45,959 bases of DNA. Source: JANRKN01 sp033763435. Its GTDB lineage: Bacteria > Planctomycetota > Phycisphaerae > Phycisphaerales > UBA1924. The translations under genes were made by a program, and so were the position numbers. The number at the start of each line of letters is the position of its first letter. Position 1 is the first letter of the stretch. The stretch spans positions 1-45,959 of the forward strand of contig JANRKN010000014.1 of assembly GCA_033763435.1 (NCBI GenBank), written 5' to 3'. A model generated the notes under the pieces. It saw only the letters and a program-made list of their open reading frames with translations, was not told the DNA's origin and searched no databases. Positions 28,731 through 38,120 of this stretch are shown piece by piece.

Positions 28731-29837
28731 ATGATGGTGAATCAGGTGTTGAGGGCCGCCGGGATGGCGCTGGGGTTGTGGGGTGGTGTGATGATGGGCG
28801 CGACGGTGGGGGTGAGCGTCGCGAGCGCGCAGGTGACGCAGGCGCCGGTGGGGGGGTATCGGTACGAGTACGCGCCCGTGAGCCCGAACGCGGCGATCCG
28901 GTACTGGGCGGTGTGGAGTTCGATCCCCAAGGAGCTTTCGGACGCCGTCGCGGCGATCGAGTGGAAGGACGCGCAGGGCGTGACCGAGCTCGAGAAGATG
29001 CCCGAGAGCTTCCGCGCGTATGTCAAGCTTGCCGAGTCGGCGCCCGATGCGGTGCCCGAGCTGATCCGCGCCACGAGGATCCCGCGCTGTGACTTTGAGC
29101 TGGAGCTCGACCAGGGCCCGACGGTGCTGCTGCCGCACCTGGGACGCTTCCGTCAGGCGGCGCGGGTGCTGCACGCCGACGCGCGCCGGCTGCTGATCGC
29201 GGGCGATGCCGAGGGCGCGGGCGAGCGCATCGCGGCGATCCTGCGTTCCGCGGCGCACCTCCAGAGCGACCGCACGCTCATCAGCCAGCTCGTCGAGCAG
29301 GCGATGGTGGCCCTCGCGGTCGATGAGCTTCGGACGCTCGCGCCCCGGCTCAGCGAGTCGCGCAAGCTCGAGCTCCGCGCGCTGCTGCTCCGCTATGACC
29401 CGCAGGATCCATTCCGCTACCGCCAGACCCTCGCGGTCGAGCGCGACGCGATGAGTGCGTGGCTCCGCGCGTCGACGCCCGAGCAGATCGGCTCGCTGAT
29501 GAAGGAGTTTGAAGCGACCGAGCGCGCGCGCACCGCTGGCGATCGGTATCGGGCCTTTACGCCCGAGCAGCACGCCGAGCAGGTCCGCGGGTACGTGCGG
29601 GCGTACAACGACATGATCGAGGCGTGGGACTCGGGCGATCCGGCGCGACTGTCGGCCGTGATGGACTCGATCAAGCCCGAGTCTGAGCGCTACGGAATGC
29701 TCGCGAGCTATCTCGCGGCCGACGTGTCGGGCATGCGCGCCCGCCTCGAGAAGGCACGGGACACCGTCCGCGAGGGGCTGAGGCTGCTCTCGAGCGAAGG
29801 CGCCTCGGCGGACAAGCCCGCGGCGAAGAAGGAGTAA
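28731..29837 (+). CDS. Exported alpha-helical protein of unknown function
   Basis: 368 residues. ATG 28731 is chosen because AAAGGATGG lies upstream; ATG 28722 is alternative. A signal peptide runs to the ASA/Q site near residue 35. The rest is mostly helical, rich in Glu, Arg and Ala, with tetratricopeptide-like periodicity but no clear repeat. No family recognised. It ends 13 bases before a GTG-started ECF sigma factor gene, so all three genes to 30760 likely form one operon. It may be an extracytoplasmic partner or target of that sigma system; this is inference. Confidence 0.65.
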   Translation: MMVNQVLRAAGMALGLWGGVMMGATVGVSVASAQVTQAPVGGYRYEYAPVSPNAAIRYWAVWSSIPKELSDAVAAIEWKDAQGVTELEKMPESFRAYVKLAESAPDAVPELIRATRIPRCDFELELDQGPTVLLPHLGRFRQAARVLHADARRLLIAGDAEGAGERIAAILRSAAHLQSDRTLISQLVEQAMVALAVDELRTLAPRLSESRKLELRALLLRYDPQDPFRYRQTLAVERDAMSAWLRASTPEQIGSLMKEFEATERARTAGDRYRAFTPEQHAEQVRGYVRAYNDMIEAWDSGDPARLSAVMDSIKPESERYGMLASYLAADVSGMRARLEKARDTVREGLRLLSSEGASADKPAAKKE

Positions 29838-29850
29838 GCTGAGGCTCGCC

Positions 29851-30402
29851 GTGCGCGACGAGGACCACCAGCTTCTGATCGCGATGCACCGCGGGGTTGA
29901 CGCCTCGGCCCGGATCTTCTGGGCGCGTCAGAGCCCGCGGCTGCTCGCGTTCGCGCGCGCGGTGCTGCCCAGGCGGCTGCGATCCCACGCCGAGGATGTC
30001 GTGCAGAGCGTCTTCTGCCGGCTGCTCGACCTGCCCGCACGCGAGATCGAGTCGATCCGCGACGTGGGCGCGTACCTCGCGGCGATGACCCGGCATCAGG
30101 CGCTCAACGTCGCGCGCTCGGCACGGCGTGATGCGGCCCGTCACGAGTCGCTGCCGGTGCGCGGGGGCTCGCCTGAGACGCCTCAGCACGAGGACGACCT
30201 CGCGCGAGCGATCGACGCCCTACCCAGGCGGCTGCGCGAGACGGTTGTGCTCAAGCACAGCACGGGCCTCTCGTTCGACGCGCTGGCCGACGTGCTCGGG
30301 CTCAACCGCGACACGCTGGCCTCGCGGTATCGGCAGGGACTCAACGCGCTGCGGGCGACGCTCGTGCCCGGCGCGACCACGACGGAGGTGCGCGATGGAT
30401 GA
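29851..30402 (+). CDS. ECF-type RNA polymerase sigma factor
   Basis: 183 residues from GTG 29851, with GAGG 8 bases upstream. Region 2 has the helical pattern of sigma-70 (LLAFARAVLPRRLRSHAEDV and VVQSVFCRLLDLPA), and region 4 has the helix-turn-helix LPRRLRETVVLKHSTGLSF followed by ALADVLGLNRDTLASRY. The length suits an ECF factor. The next gene overlaps by 8 bases and encodes a short membrane protein, the usual arrangement for a regulated anti-sigma factor. Confidence 0.85.
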   Translation: MRDEDHQLLIAMHRGVDASARIFWARQSPRLLAFARAVLPRRLRSHAEDVVQSVFCRLLDLPAREIESIRDVGAYLAAMTRHQALNVARSARRDAARHESLPVRGGSPETPQHEDDLARAIDALPRRLRETVVLKHSTGLSFDALADVLGLNRDTLASRYRQGLNALRATLVPGATTTEVRDG

Positions 30403-30760
30403 TCGCTCGAACGAGACTCTGCATCTCGAGCGCTCGCTCGAGGAGCGCTTCGCGGCGCTCGCGCCTTCGCCCGTGCCCGAGGTGCTGGTCGCGCGCGTCC
30501 GGCGCAGGCGCTGGGCCCGGCGCGGACGTTTCGCCGGCATCGTGGGCGCGGCGGTGCTCGCCTTCGCGGGCGGCATCATGCTGCGCAGCGCCATCGAGCG
30601 GCGCTTTGCGCCCTCCGGCACTTCGCAGACCTTGCCTCAGGTCGCCTCGGTCGAATCGTTCATCGGCCCCGTGCCCGCGCGGCGCGCCAGTCTCGCGGAC
30701 TCGACCGAGCCTGCGCTGCGCGTCCTCGACCGCTCGAAGCTCATGGCCGCGGGGCTGTAG
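30395..30760 (+). CDS. Probable anti-sigma factor, single-pass membrane protein
   Basis: 121 residues starting at an ATG behind GGAGGTG. The first 45 residues are soluble and charged, with one transmembrane helix (about 50-67) and a short outer part. It lacks the HxxxCxxC zinc motif of ZAS-type anti-sigma factors, so the assignment rests on its overlap with the ECF gene and on topology. Confidence 0.55.
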   Translation: MDDRSNETLHLERSLEERFAALAPSPVPEVLVARVRRRRWARRGRFAGIVGAAVLAFAGGIMLRSAIERRFAPSGTSQTLPQVASVESFIGPVPARRASLADSTEPALRVLDRSKLMAAGL

Positions 30761-30773
30761 TTTCCGCCCCGGA

Positions 30774-30808
30774 ACGAAAACGGGCCGATGCGCTCGGCAC
30801 CGGCCCGT
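30774..30808 (-). terminator. Intrinsic terminator downstream of ilvE
   Basis: On the minus strand ACGGGCCG and CGGCCCGT form a hairpin with a 13-base loop, followed directly by TTTTCGTT. It lies 27 bases past the ilvE stop. The same stem may also help end the sigma/anti-sigma transcript arriving on the other strand. Confidence 0.65.
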
Positions 30809-30834
30809 GTGGGTTGCAGACACGTTCACTCGGT

Positions 30835-31953
30835 TCAGTTCTCGGGCACGTTGTCGCTGGTGACGATCGTGCGGAAGAGCGAGCGGAGCTTCTTGGTGAT
30901 CGCGCCCTCGCGGCCCGCGCCGATGACCGTCGAATCGACCTGCGTGACGGCGATGATCTCGGCCGCGGAGCCCGTGAGGAAGACCTCGTCGGCGCTCAGC
31001 ACGTCCTCGACGCGCATCGACTTCTCGTAGCAGGCGATGCCGGCCTGCGGACAGAGTTCGCGCATCACGAACTGGCGCGTGATGCCCTCGAGGATGCCCG
31101 CGTCGGACGGGGGCGTGTAGACGACGCCGTCCTTGATCACGAAGATGTTGTCGCCGGTGCACTCAGAGACCTCGCCGTCGAGGTTGAGCATGATCGCTTC
31201 GAGGCAGCCCGCGTCGATCGCTTCGACCTTGGCGAGGATGTTGTTGAGGTAGTTGAGGCTCTTGATACGGGGGTCGAGGCAGGCGATCGGCACGCGCGGA
31301 CGCTTGGCGACGACGACCTTCATGCCCGTCTCGTAGAGCTCGGGCGGGTAGAGGTGGATCTGGTCGGCGATGCAGATGATGCCGGCCTGGGGGCACTTGA
31401 AGGGGTTGAGGCCCAGCGCGCCGACGCCGCGGGTCACGAGCAGGCGGATGTAGCCCTCGGTGATCTTGTTCTTGCGGATGGCGTCGCGGAGGATCTGGAT
31501 CATGCCGTCGCGCGTGACGGGCACGGACAGGCGGATGCGCTCGGCGCAGCGCCAGAGGCGGTCGAGGTGCTGTTCGAGCTTGAAGATCTTGCCGCGGTAG
31601 ACGCGGATGCCCTCGAAGACGCCGTCGCCGTAGAGCAGGCCGTGGTCATAGACGCTGACCGCGGCCTGGCGCTTGGGGTAGAACTTGCCGTTGATGTAGA
31701 TCAGCGGCTTGTCCTGGTTGAGGGTGAAGGCTTCGTAGTCCTTCTTCTTGCCGCCAGCCTTGGGCGAGCCATTCGCCGAGGCGGGCTTGGAGACGTACGA
31801 CTCGGTGGGGTCGTTGGTCTGCGGGGTGTAGGACGCGGGGTTCGCGATCTTGGAGGACTTGGCGGCCGAGGCGCGTCGCGCGGGGGCCTTGGTCGACTTC
31901 TTCGCGCCCTTGGGCGATTTCACCGCCGCTCCGCCCGATGACTTCTTGGCCAT
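30835..31953 (-). CDS. ilvE: Branched-chain amino acid aminotransferase with histone-like basic N-terminal extension
   Basis: 372 residues. The C-terminal 300 are a class-IV pyridoxal-phosphate aminotransferase: SVYDHGLLYGDGVFEGIR and the lysine Schiff-base site RIKSLNYLNNI (Lys231), with EVSECTGDNIFVIKDG. It transfers amino groups to and from Leu, Ile and Val. The first 75 residues are an extra, disordered tail rich in Lys, Ala, Ser and Pro, resembling the histone H1 type. The tail is really translated: GGAGG precedes ATG 31953 by 8 bases and no other start exists before residue 150. Neighbouring genes do not encode other branched-chain enzymes. The gene is followed by a terminator. Confidence 0.92.
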   Translation of the reverse strand: MAKKSSGGAAVKSPKGAKKSTKAPARRASAAKSSKIANPASYTPQTNDPTESYVSKPASANGSPKAGGKKKDYEAFTLNQDKPLIYINGKFYPKRQAAVSVYDHGLLYGDGVFEGIRVYRGKIFKLEQHLDRLWRCAERIRLSVPVTRDGMIQILRDAIRKNKITEGYIRLLVTRGVGALGLNPFKCPQAGIICIADQIHLYPPELYETGMKVVVAKRPRVPIACLDPRIKSLNYLNNILAKVEAIDAGCLEAIMLNLDGEVSECTGDNIFVIKDGVVYTPPSDAGILEGITRQFVMRELCPQAGIACYEKSMRVEDVLSADEVFLTGSAAEIIAVTQVDSTVIGAGREGAITKKLRSLFRTIVTSDNVPEN

Positions 31954-32027
31954 GTCACGAACCTCCAGAGCCGCCCCGGACCGTCAGTGGTGCGTCCGCG
32001 CGCCGGGGCAACGGCGAACGCTCGCGC

Positions 32028-32057
32028 AACGATAGACCCCTCCGGCGTGGCGGGGTC
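32028..32057 (-). terminator. Possible terminator downstream of pheT
   Basis: GACCCC and GGGGTC flank an 11-base loop 10 bases past the pheT stop, followed on the minus strand by TATCGTT. The stem is only 6 bp and the T-tract is poor, so this may be only a weak attenuator between pheT and ilvE. Confidence 0.35.
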
Positions 32058-32067
32058 CGCGGGCTTT

Positions 32068-34164
32068 TTACTGCCGCACGGCCGCGCCGAGCGAGCCCGA
32101 CAGGTGCTTGACCAGCCCGGCGATCTGACCCTCGACGTCCTCGCCCGTGAGCGTGCGCGAGGCGTCGCGGAAGCGCAGGCGCGCGGTCACCGACTTCTTG
32201 CCGGGCCCGGCCTGTGGGCCGCGGTAGGTCGTGACGAACTCGACGCCCTCGAGCCACTTCAGGCCCGCCGAAGCGATCGCGCCGTGGACGTCGGCCCAGC
32301 GCACCTTCTCGTCGATCAGCAGCGAGAGGTCGCGGTCCGAGGACGGGAACGCGGGCAGGCCCGTCACGCGCGAGCGCGGCGGGAAGGTCTGCGTGAGCTG
32401 CGCGAGGTCCAGCTCGGCCAGCACCATCGGCGCCGCGAGGTCAAAGGCCTGCATCGCCTTGGCGCTCGTGAGCCCGAACGCGCCCAGCGCGCGCCCGCCG
32501 ACCGACACCGTTGCGTATGCCGAGGCGTCGAAGGCCTCGACGGTCGGCGTTGCGGGCGTGACGGTCACGTCGCCCGCGCCCATGGCCCGCGCCAGCGTTT
32601 CGATGGTCCCGCGCATCGTGCGGATGGCCTTCTGCTTGTCCTCGAGCGTGCGCTTGCGGCCCTGGCCCGCGACATCGAGCGCGAGCGCCACGACGCGCGA
32701 CTCCACGCTCGCGCCCTGCTGCTGGGCGAACGTCGAGGCGACCTCGAACAGCCGCACGCCCGCGGCGCCGATCTGCGAAACTTCCGCGTCGGCCCGCGAG
32801 TCCTGATTGCCCTTGCGACAGCCGAGCAGGCCGATGAGCACGCTGGGCCGGCAGACGGGTTCGGCCGCGCGGCGCGAGTCGTCGACTTCCACCATCTCGC
32901 GCCCCGCGGGCAGGAACAGTTTGGCCTGCGCCCGCGTGCAGAACGCGAACGTCACCGTCTCGAAGTAGCCCTGGCCCGTCAGCGCCGAGGCGAGCGTGCG
33001 GACCGCGCGCTCGGACTCCTGAGGCGCCGCGACGCTGACGCTCACGCGCTCGTGCGTCGGCACGCGCGACAGGCCCAGGATCCGCCCGATCTCTTCGATC
33101 AGGTCGATCTCGCGGATCAGGTCAGGCCTTGAGGCGGGCACGGTGCAGAGCAGGTCCTCACCCGCGCGCCCGCTGGGGCCGACGTCGATGCCCAGCGCGT
33201 TGAGCACGCGGACGATCTCGGGCGTGTCGACCGCGACGCCCAGGATCGAGCGCACCCGCGCGGGGCGCACGCGGATGGACGTCAGGGGCGCGCTCGCGGC
33301 GCCGCTGCCTGATTCGAGAATCCCCGGCGCGATCTCGCCCCCAGCCAGTTCCTGGATCAGCGCGGCGAGGCGGTCGGCCGAGGCGCGGAGCGTCCGCGCG
33401 TCGACGATGCGCTCGAAGCGATAGCTCGCGTCGGTACGGATCTGGAGTCGGCGCGCAGCTCGGCGGATCGTCGCCGGATCCCACGTCGCGACCTCGAGCG
33501 CGAGGTTCACCGTGCCGGGCGTGACTTCAGCGTCCTGGCCGCCGATCACGCCCGCGAGGCTCTGCGCACGCTCGGCGTCGGCGACAACGAGCTCGTCGGC
33601 CTTGAGCGTGCGGGCCTTGCCGTCGAGTGTCGTGAGCGCCTCGCCCTCGCGCGCGTAGCGCACGACGAGCGACTTGCCCGCGAGCTTGTCGAGGTCAAAG
33701 GCGTGCGAGGGCTGGCCCAGTTCGAAGTTCACGAAGTTGGTCGCGTCGACGACGTTGTTGATCGAGCGCTGGCCGACGGCCTCGAGGAGCCTGACAAGCC
33801 ACGCCGGGCTCGGCCCGACCTTGATCCCGCGGATCACGCGCAGCGTGAAGTGCGGGCAGGCCTTGGGCTCGCGATTCTCCAGGCGCGCGAGGCTCTCGAC
33901 GCTCGGGCCCGCGGTGCGGAGCTGCGCCGAGGGGAGCACAAGCGTTCGGCCCGTCCGCGCGGCGATGTCACGCGCGAGGCCCGCGTGGCTCAGCGCGTCG
34001 CCTCGGTTGCTGGTGACTTCGACGTCGAGCATCACGTCCCCGCCCGGGCGCTCTTCGCGGGTCTCGATGGGCAGACCGACGTCGGTGAGCACGTCCTCGG
34101 CCTCACGGGCGGTGAGGTCGGCGGGCTGGAGGTGACGATTCAACCACGCAACGCTGGCCTTCAT
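32068..34164 (-). CDS. pheT: Phenylalanyl-tRNA synthetase beta subunit, short form
   Basis: 698 residues versus about 790 in typical bacteria. With PheS it forms the alpha2-beta2 enzyme charging tRNA-Phe. The B3/B4 editing domain (SINNVVDATNFVNFELGQP then GGQDAEVT), B5, the core domain with EIDLIEEIGRILG and the C-terminal anticodon-binding domain (FPSSDRDLSLLI) are all recognisable. The missing 90 residues are the N-terminal OB-fold tRNA-binding domain normally inserted after about residue 40: here MKASVAWLNRHLQ runs straight to LDVEVTSNRGDALSH. The start ATG 34164 aligns with the normal family start, so it is an internal loss and not a wrong start. No pheS is adjacent. Confidence 0.93.
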   Translation of the reverse strand: MKASVAWLNRHLQPADLTAREAEDVLTDVGLPIETREERPGGDVMLDVEVTSNRGDALSHAGLARDIAARTGRTLVLPSAQLRTAGPSVESLARLENREPKACPHFTLRVIRGIKVGPSPAWLVRLLEAVGQRSINNVVDATNFVNFELGQPSHAFDLDKLAGKSLVVRYAREGEALTTLDGKARTLKADELVVADAERAQSLAGVIGGQDAEVTPGTVNLALEVATWDPATIRRAARRLQIRTDASYRFERIVDARTLRASADRLAALIQELAGGEIAPGILESGSGAASAPLTSIRVRPARVRSILGVAVDTPEIVRVLNALGIDVGPSGRAGEDLLCTVPASRPDLIREIDLIEEIGRILGLSRVPTHERVSVSVAAPQESERAVRTLASALTGQGYFETVTFAFCTRAQAKLFLPAGREMVEVDDSRRAAEPVCRPSVLIGLLGCRKGNQDSRADAEVSQIGAAGVRLFEVASTFAQQQGASVESRVVALALDVAGQGRKRTLEDKQKAIRTMRGTIETLARAMGAGDVTVTPATPTVEAFDASAYATVSVGGRALGAFGLTSAKAMQAFDLAAPMVLAELDLAQLTQTFPPRSRVTGLPAFPSSDRDLSLLIDEKVRWADVHGAIASAGLKWLEGVEFVTTYRGPQAGPGKKSVTARLRFRDASRTLTGEDVEGQIAGLVKHLSGSLGAAVRQ

Positions 34165-34246
34165 AAGGGCCCAAGCGTAGGCCGCGCAGAGCCCAGCCCC
34201 GGGCACGCGGGACGTCGGGGCGTGGCCTGAAAACCTATGCTGGGGC

Positions 34247-34792
34247 ATGAGCTTTCCGCGTGAATCTGTCGCTCTGCTCCGCCCGGCCGTGGTGGTTGGT
34301 GCGGCGGTGCTTGCGCTGGGCGCCTGCCGCGCCGCGCCCGAACCGCCCGAACGCACGCCCGCCGATTTCTCGCTGAGCGTGACGCTGCTCGCGACCGGCA
34401 CGCCCCAGCCCGAGTCCAAGCCCGAGCCCGTTCGGCCTGTCTGGTACCTCGTCGAGCCCGACGGCACGCTCCGTGCGGCCGTGGGCCAGCGCACGCCCGA
34501 TACACGCCTGCCCGTGCCGATTCGCAGGCTGGATCCGCGCGAGCGCGAAACCCTCTGGGCGCTGGTGCGGGGAGCCGACCTCGCCTCGCCCGCCCCGCGC
34601 GACGTCGCAGCGGAACTCGCGCCACCCGCGGCGCCCCCGGCCGTTCCGACCGCGATCATCGAGCTTGCACACTCGGGCACGCGCCGCGCGGTCTGGATCC
34701 CGCTGTCGGACGCGGGCGCGCGGGATCGACTTCGCGCAGTCACGGGCGAGCTCGACCGGCTTGCACGCCGAAGCGCGCCCTCGCTCGACTAA
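34247..34792 (+). CDS. Putative lipoprotein of unknown function
   Basis: 181 residues with a lipoprotein signal ending in LGACRA (lipobox LGAC at about residues 24-27). The mature part is Pro-, Ala- and Arg-rich with two short beta-like segments (VWYLVEPDGTLR and AIIELAHSGTRRAVWIPL). No family recognised. It starts divergently from pheT and stops two bases before the Hsp70 start, suggesting co-transcription. Confidence 0.65.
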   Translation: MSFPRESVALLRPAVVVGAAVLALGACRAAPEPPERTPADFSLSVTLLATGTPQPESKPEPVRPVWYLVEPDGTLRAAVGQRTPDTRLPVPIRRLDPRERETLWALVRGADLASPAPRDVAAELAPPAAPPAVPTAIIELAHSGTRRAVWIPLSDAGARDRLRAVTGELDRLARRSAPSLD

Positions 34793-34794
34793 CC

Positions 34795-36783
<1,989 letters not shown>

Positions 36784-36793
36784 GGGGCAGCGT

Positions 36794-36843
36794 CTTCTGC
36801 GGACCACCCCGCGTCCTCATCGGCGAAGGGCGACCCGCAGAAG
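36794..36843. repeat. Inverted repeat just after the Hsp70 gene
   Basis: CTTCTGCGG at 36794-36802 and its exact complement CCGCAGAAG at 36835-36843 enclose a 32-base GC-rich loop. No T-run follows on either strand, so it is not a standard terminator. It could be a mRNA 3'-end stem or a remnant of an inserted element. Confidence 0.4.
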
Positions 36844-36865
36844 GGGTGCGCCACGCGGCGGCACG

Positions 36866-36943
36866 GCCGACATAAACGCCGACGGCTCGATCGATAGCGA
36901 CGACTTCGTCCAGTTCCTGGCGAGCTTCGACACGCCGTGCTGA
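36866..36943 (+). pseudogene. Dockerin/EF-hand-like C-terminal gene remnant
   Basis: The frame reads ADINADGSIDSDDFVQFLAS and then FDTPC before a TGA at 36941-36943. This is the calcium-loop C-terminal repeat (D-x-N-x-D-G-x-I-D-x-x-D-F...) found at the ends of many secreted planctomycete proteins. Upstream the frame stays open but is Arg-rich nonsense with no start codon, so only the 3' end of a lost gene remains. It lies between the Hsp70 stop and the structured RNA locus and marks past rearrangement here. Confidence 0.5.
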
Positions 36944-37031
36944 GCGTGCGAGCGCGGCCCGATCGGGCGGCGCTGCGTGCGTCGCGGTGAGTCTGGCCAA
37001 AGAAGCGATCGGTCCAAGGGTGCGCCGGGCC

Positions 37032-37065
37032 AAAAAAGCGACCGGGCCCCCGTCGGGGCCCGGCC
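37032..37065 (-). terminator. Intrinsic terminator reading on the minus strand
   Basis: CCGGGCCCC (37042-37050) and GGGGCCCGG (37055-37063) form a 9-bp hairpin with a 4-base loop. On the minus strand the stem extends by a G-U and a G-C pair and is followed by GC and TTTTTT (37037-37032). The only transcript that could end here is one coming from 38.1 kb through the structured region. Confidence 0.65.
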
Positions 37066-37116
37066 TGTGTGTGACTCGCGGTGATGCGTCTTGGCTCCGG
37101 GGGTCTCTCTCAAATC

Positions 37117-37571
37117 GGCGCTTCGGTGGGTCAGACCGGGTGTGCGCCTGATTGTCTGCCCCGAGCAAGTCGTCCCGAGTCTCTCTCCGAGACGGGGAAG
37201 GGGTCAGCTTCCCAAGTCTCGCTCTCCGCCTCCTGCGTCTTCCGGGGCGTTGAGGGGGTCAATCCGCAACGCGCCGGCTCTCTCTGTCTTGTCGGAACAC
37301 TCCGTGTTCCAACTCTCTCCTGCTGGGACGTTCGGAGGGTCAGTCCGTCGGTCCCGTCTTTGGACGCCGCCGGGGGTCAAGCCGGATCGGACGTCCGCTC
37401 TCTCTCGGCCCGCGTCGGAGGGTCAGTCCGCGGGGGCCTCTCTCTCAGGAGTCACCGGCGGGGGTCAGCCGTCCGCGTGCTCCTCGTCTCGAGCCCAGGC
37501 CTAGAGGGTCAGTCCGGGCGGGGCTCGGTCTTGCGCCCCTGGTGGTCGCGGGTCAGGCGACGTGAAGGGGC
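37117..37571 (-). repeat. Nine-unit hairpin array with a conserved loop
   Basis: Plus-strand loop starts are 37128, 37201, 37256, 37337, 37374, 37420, 37462, 37506 and 37550; each reads GGGTCAG or GGGTCAA (minus strand CTGACCC or TTGACCC). Upper stems differ but pair: CGGT/ACCG, GGGAAG/CTTCCC, CGGA/TCCG twice, CCGG/CCGG, CGG/CCG, TCGC/GCGA. Lower stems also differ and pair: GGCGC/GCGCC, GAGAC/GTCTC, GCGTTG/CAACGC, GGGAC/GTCCC, GGACG/CGTCC, GGCCC/GGGCC, AGGAG/CTCCT, GAGCCC/GGGCTC, GCCCCT/AGGGGC. Stems are usually joined by an asymmetric internal loop. TCTCTC or GTCTC linkers lie between units, and the last five units are 37-46 bases apart. A loopless-motif hairpin GGAACAC-TCC-GTGTTCC sits at 37294-37310. 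Confidence 0.85.
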
Positions 37572-38040
37572 ATTCTCTCTCACACCAACACCGTGAGTTC
37601 TGCACGAGGTTCGAGGCGGGGTCTTGTCTCTCGACTGCTTTCCCGGGGTCTCTCAGGTCCAGGGAACCCGCTTTTCGAACGCCGCACGAGGCCCACGAAC
37701 TTGTCCGGTGAACGAGTCTCTCGTTCGCTCACCGGGCGTTCCGAGCATCCCGGCAGAACCGGGACCACGCGGAACGAAACCACGCCGTCGGAAGCGCCGA
37801 CGCCGCAGAGCTTGAGATGTGTGGGGTCTTGTCTCAGGACCCCGAGGCCCGAAGAGGGCGGTGAAGGCGGGGTAGTCCGGGGTCGGAAGCCCGACCCATC
37901 TCTCCGTGGTGCGAACCCGGACGTGCGAGCTGGTTCTCTCAGGACCAACTCATCCGGATGCGAGGGCAAGGAACGGAAACGCCCAAGGCACCAGCACAAA
38001 GGTGCCATACGGATTGGAAGGTGCCAACGGTTCTGCAAAG
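37572..38040 (-). other. Second structural module: TCTC/TGAGAGA hairpins and three-way junction
   Basis: Plus-strand pairings: CTCAC/GTGAG near 37579-37597; a long stem GTTCGA-GCGGG (37609-37620) with CCCGC-TCGAAC (37667-37680) enclosing the TTCCC/GGGAA hairpin at 37640-37666; CCGGTGA/TCACCGG (37705-37735) around GAACGA-GTCTC-TCGTTC; CGTTCCG/CGGAACG (37737-37776) around TCCCGG-CAGAA-CCGGGA; CGTCGG/CCGACG at about 37785-37801; GGGGTC/GACCCC at 37823-37843; TGGT/ACCA at 37931-37947; and ATCCG/CGGAT (37952-38014) enclosing GGGC/GCCC and GGCACC/GGTGCC. A second GGTGCC copy at about 38022 could compete for GGCACC. Confidence 0.6.
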
Positions 38041-38090
38041 AATCTTCGGTACAGTCGGTAAATTCATGGACAGCATGAGTTTGCGTGTAT

Positions 38091-38120
38091 TTGGACGCTC
38101 GGCCGGCCCGCGGCTGAAAA
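38091..38120 (+). promoter_or_regulatory. Weak promoter candidate for the alkaline phosphatase gene
   Basis: TTGGAC (38091-38096) and TGAAAA (38115-38120) are separated by 18 bases, a plausible but weak sigma-70-type pair in the locally AT-richer DNA upstream of the alkaline phosphatase start. It overlaps the presumed 5' part of the structured RNA. Confidence 0.22.

Noticed and set aside
37720..37850. CTGAGA words on the minus strand resembling the TPP riboswitch core
   Set aside because: The rest of the TPP aptamer (the second conserved ACCUGA-type arm in the right order) is absent, and the word recurs many times in separate hairpins.
37081..38078. Several open frames of 60-280 codons in the structured RNA region on both strands
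   Set aside because: They overlap in different frames, are Ser/Arg/Pro/Val-rich without any motif, lack ribosome sites, and cross the perfectly pairing stems; their openness follows from the GC-rich content.
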